NCBI GenBank assembly: GCA_902727905.1
Contig: CACVAR010000168.1
Span: forward strand, 7,714 to 32,270
Origin: an uncultured Sulfurovum sp.
Lineage (GTDB): Bacteria > Campylobacterota > Campylobacteria > Campylobacterales > Sulfurovaceae
Length of the DNA stretch: 24,557 bases
Reading direction: 5' to 3'
Below, one piece after another: positions 21,819 to 24,557 of this stretch. Made by a program: the position numbers and the translations under genes. Position 1 is the first letter of the stretch; each line of letters begins with the position of its first letter. The notes under the pieces are model-generated. The model saw nothing but the letters and a program-made list of their open reading frames with translations, was not told where the DNA came from and made no database searches.

Positions 21819-23060
21819 ATGAAAAACAATACACTTCCTATTCTCTTAAAAAATCCCTCTATCCTCCTCATTGGAGGGGGAAACGTAGCCTTACAAAAAG
21901 CACAAGTTTTATCGCATAATAACATTGAGTTTAGCATTATTAGCCAAGATTTTAATGATGAAATCTTGAAACTTTGTGACAATATTCGACAAAAGAAATT
22001 TAAGCTAAAAGATATTGGGGAACATTCGATTATTATTGATGCGACAGGCAATGAGAAGGTTGCTAAAAAGCTTTTGAAATATAAAAAAACACATGATATT
22101 TTACTGAATGTCGTCGATGTTCCAAAACTGTGTGACTTTTATTTTATGGCACTCACTAAAAATAGACTCTTACAAATAGCCGTAAGTAGTAATGGTAGTT
22201 CTCCTACAGCAGCACAGTACTTTAGAGATGAATGTGAAGCATTGATTCCTGAAAATATTAGTGAATATTTAGAAAAAAAACAACAACAAAGAGACAATAA
22301 CATGATAGATGTAGAAAAAACAAATGAAGAGTTAAAACAATTAACCAGTAAAGTATATTTAGTTGGATGTGGTCTGGGTGACCCTGACTTGTTAACTTTA
22401 AAAGCCTATAAAATCATTCAAGAGGCTGACGTAGTCCTACATGACAATCTCATAAGTGATGAAATCATGGCAGTCGTTCCTGAAGCCACGACTAAAGTCT
22501 ATGTGGGAAAGAAAAAAGGACACCACTCAAAGTCACAACATGACATTCATGAGACGATTTTAAAATACACAGCCAAAGGTTTAACCGTAGCCAGATTAAA
22601 ATCGGGAGATCCTTTCATCTTTGGTCGAGGTGCTGAAGAGTTACTCTTTTTAAATGAACACAATATTCCTTGTGAGGTGATTCCCGGTATCTCTTCATCT
22701 ATTTCAGCTCCTTTGGTTGCTGGTATCCCTATTACGGCTAGAGACTATGCTTCTTCTTTTTCAGTTGTTTCACCTCATTCTAAAGGACATAGCCTTAACC
22801 TAACTTGGGTTCACTTACTTCATAAGGAGAGTCATACCGTAGTAGTCTTAATGGGCTTAAGCCGTATTCCTGAAATCATTGCTGAAACAAAAAAACAAAA
22901 TGTGCCAAGTAACTTACCTTGTGCCATTATCTCTAATGCCAGTCGTCCCAACCAAAAAGTGGCGACTTGTACTTTAGAAACACTAGAAGAGGCATCAACA
23001 GATATGATTCGCCCTTCTATTTTGGTTTTTGGTAATGTAGTGAATGCTTTTTTGGATTAA
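21819..23060 (+). CDS. cysG: Sirohaem synthase, fused precorrin-2 dehydrogenase and uroporphyrinogen-III methyltransferase (CysG type)
   Basis: About 413 residues. The chosen ATG at 21819 (MKNNTLPILLKNPSILLIGG) gives the normal family start and has AAGG nearby; the frame is open from 21774, directly after the reductase stop, but those 15 codons come from the palindromic repeat. Residues 1-150 are the NAD-dependent precorrin-2 dehydrogenase/ferrochelatase (LIGGGNVALQKAQVL; SSNGSSPTAAQYFRDE). Residues about 175-410 are the methyltransferase with VGCGLGDPDLLTLKA, RLKSGDPFIFGRG and EVIPGISSSISAPLVAGIP. Together they convert uroporphyrinogen III to sirohaem, the cofactor of NirA. A leading G-L in place of G-P in the first methyltransferase motif is a small deviation. 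It is co-directional with the reductase gene and probably in its operon. P. aeruginosa also has cobA in its nitrate-assimilation locus. Confidence 0.92.
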   Translation: MKNNTLPILLKNPSILLIGGGNVALQKAQVLSHNNIEFSIISQDFNDEILKLCDNIRQKKFKLKDIGEHSIIIDATGNEKVAKKLLKYKKTHDILLNVVDVPKLCDFYFMALTKNRLLQIAVSSNGSSPTAAQYFRDECEALIPENISEYLEKKQQQRDNNMIDVEKTNEELKQLTSKVYLVGCGLGDPDLLTLKAYKIIQEADVVLHDNLISDEIMAVVPEATTKVYVGKKKGHHSKSQHDIHETILKYTAKGLTVARLKSGDPFIFGRGAEELLFLNEHNIPCEVIPGISSSISAPLVAGIPITARDYASSFSVVSPHSKGHSLNLTWVHLLHKESHTVVVLMGLSRIPEIIAETKKQNVPSNLPCAIISNASRPNQKVATCTLETLEEASTDMIRPSILVFGNVVNAFLD

Positions 23061-23079
23061 CTTAAATATAAGCCAAGAT

Positions 23080-24471
23080 TTACAACATACTCGACTTAAT
23101 GACCATGAGTTTCTGATTGCTCATCTCATCCATGGCATCAGGAATGCCACCTAGCCCAAGCCCTGAGTTTTTTGCACCTCCAAATGGCATCCAATCTACT
23201 CTAAAGGCTGTATGGTCATTCACCATTACAGCTGTTGCATTTAATTTTTTTACAGCTTTCATGGCGACATCAATGTTCTTAGTGAATATAGCAGACTGAA
23301 AAGAAACATCCAATGCATTCGCTCTAGCAATGGCTTCATCTATATCGTTATAACTATAAACACAAACAACAGGACCAAATACTTCTTGCGTAGAGACTAA
23401 GGCATCATTACTGGGATTGAGTAAAACAGTAGGTTCATAACAGACATCTGAAATACGTTTTCCACCTGTCAGAACTTGCGCACCTTTTTCTTCTGCCTCT
23501 TGTACCCACGCTTCCACACGGTTTACTTCGTTTGGATTAATGAGAGGACCTACTTCTGTTTTGGGGTCAAGTTGGTCACCCACCACAAGTTTTGAAGCAT
23601 AAGCACTTAACTTTTGGGCTACCTCATCACAAATGCTTTCATGTACAAAAACACGTTGTACTGAAACACAAACTTGTCCAGCATGGTAGAACCCACCTTT
23701 ACCAATAGCAGGAATAAGCTCGTCCACATCAGCATCTGCTTCAATAATAACAGGGGCTACACCCCCATGTTCCAGTGCTACACGTGTTCCATTGGCAACT
23801 TTAGAGTTTAAGTACCAACCTACTTTAGCTGAGCCTATAAAGGTTAAAAAATCTATTTTTGGAGAAGTCGCCAAGAACTCTGAACCTTCACGGTCACAAA
23901 CAACAGCTTGCGCCCAACCTTTAGGTAGTCCAGCTTCTTCCAAAATCTCTACCAAGCGTACAGCTGACATGGGTGTTTGCTCTGAAGGTTTAATAATCAC
24001 CGTACACCCTGCTGCTAAAGCAGGGATAACTTGATGCACAGCCAAATTAAAAGGATGGTTAAAAGCAGAAATAGCAGCCACCACCCCAATGGGTTCTTTC
24101 ATGGTATATGCCATACGATTGACTGAACTTAGGGTATGACCCATAGCAATCTCTCTACCTTCACCTTTACCCATCTCTTCTATGGCAAGTTGTACACCGT
24201 TAATAGCACGGTTCACTTCAACTTGTGAATCCATCCATGGTTTTCCCCCTTCACTGGCACAAAGTTTAGTTAGTCCTTCTACATCTGACTTCATAATCTC
24301 AATAACTTTTTCAAAAATAGCCACCATTTTATATTTTGGCAAGCTATCTCTTTGGGTATCAAAAGTCTCTCTTGCCAAAGTTATGGCTTCTTTAACCTCA
24401 TTAAGTGAAGAGGCTTTGACTTCACCCACCACATGTCCATCAAAGGGTGATGTTACTTCTATATTTTTCAT
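23080..24471 (-). CDS. NAD(P)-dependent aldehyde dehydrogenase
   Basis: About 463 residues from the ATG at 24471; a TTG five codons upstream is possible, and neither has a good ribosome-binding site. Landmarks of the superfamily are the oxyanion asparagine region SAFNHPFNLAVHQ, KPSEQTP, the nucleotide loop FIGSAKVGW, the general-base glutamate in ALEHGGVAPV (family norm LELGGK, so HGGV is unusual), the nucleophile cysteine in HAGQVCVSVQRV and FGPVVCVYSY near the end. The closest look is to lactaldehyde/glyceraldehyde-3-phosphate-type members; the substrate cannot be read. It converges on cysG with 19 bp between the stops and has no visible link to nitrate assimilation. Confidence 0.88.
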   Translation of the reverse strand: MKNIEVTSPFDGHVVGEVKASSLNEVKEAITLARETFDTQRDSLPKYKMVAIFEKVIEIMKSDVEGLTKLCASEGGKPWMDSQVEVNRAINGVQLAIEEMGKGEGREIAMGHTLSSVNRMAYTMKEPIGVVAAISAFNHPFNLAVHQVIPALAAGCTVIIKPSEQTPMSAVRLVEILEEAGLPKGWAQAVVCDREGSEFLATSPKIDFLTFIGSAKVGWYLNSKVANGTRVALEHGGVAPVIIEADADVDELIPAIGKGGFYHAGQVCVSVQRVFVHESICDEVAQKLSAYASKLVVGDQLDPKTEVGPLINPNEVNRVEAWVQEAEEKGAQVLTGGKRISDVCYEPTVLLNPSNDALVSTQEVFGPVVCVYSYNDIDEAIARANALDVSFQSAIFTKNIDVAMKAVKKLNATAVMVNDHTAFRVDWMPFGGAKNSGLGLGGIPDAMDEMSNQKLMVIKSSML

Positions 24472-24557
24472 TTTTATACCAAACAAGATTTATTTTTTAA
24501 TAGTTCATTTAAGATACTATGATTAAGCGAATAATCAACGGCTAAGTCAATTAAATG

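Noticed and set aside
1..24557. CRISPR array, tRNA or rRNA genes, prophage or full insertion sequence
   Set aside because: I saw no regularly spaced repeats, no tRNA-like cloverleaf, no rRNA sequence and no intact transposase or integrase gene.

Overview
The window is AT-rich, gene-dense DNA that looks chromosomal and most likely comes from a member of the Campylobacterota (an Arcobacter- or Sulfurimonas-like organism). I infer this from the codon and base usage, the T-rich promoters without clear -35 boxes, and the overall gene character; no rRNA or other marker gene is present to prove it. Almost everything in it serves assimilation of nitrate to ammonium.

Left part (1-5900, all on the minus strand): a 10-TM permease of the bile-acid/arsenite transporter type, a Crp/Fnr regulator without cysteines, a single-domain haemoglobin, the PII protein GlnK, the ammonium channel AmtB and a PP2C phosphatase-Ser/Thr kinase fusion with a C-terminal membrane anchor. 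Centre (6250-15082): the nitrate ABC transporter nrtABC (minus) diverges from a 665-residue molybdopterin nitrate reductase (plus), and the nitrate/nitrite antiporter narK (minus) diverges from the nitrite reductase nirA (plus). Right part (15100-23060, mostly plus): a DmsB-DmsC-like iron-sulfur/membrane-anchor fusion, a second 770-residue nitrate reductase and a CysG-type sirohaem synthase. Between nirA and the second reductase sit three toxin-antitoxin loci (a PIN pair, a BrnTA pair, and an RHH antitoxin whose PIN partner is cut to 20 codons) and an orphan protein that may have a uracil-DNA-glycosylase-like fold. A convergent aldehyde dehydrogenase closes the window.

The genes fit one pathway. 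NrtABC and NarK import nitrate. One or both cytoplasmic reductases (no Tat signals) reduce it to nitrite, perhaps with electrons from quinol through the DmsBC-like protein. NirA, using sirohaem made by the CysG-like enzyme, reduces nitrite to ammonium. AmtB/GlnK sense and import ammonium, and the globin may remove nitric oxide.

The most notable observation is a shared 19-bp imperfect palindrome (best copy TTGTATAAAAAACATACAA). In the promoters of nrtA, narK, nirA, the FeS/anchor gene and the second reductase it lies exactly 30 nt upstream of a TATAAT-like -10 box. A near-identical copy precedes amtB and a degenerate one precedes the kinase. This looks like the operator of a nitrogen-assimilation activator that I cannot match to a known regulator. 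Other notable items are two adjacent long inverted repeats in the 374-bp gap at 5876-6249, a strong hairpin between nrtA and nrtB, and a REP/RAYT-like inverted repeat at the junction of the reductase and cysG genes.
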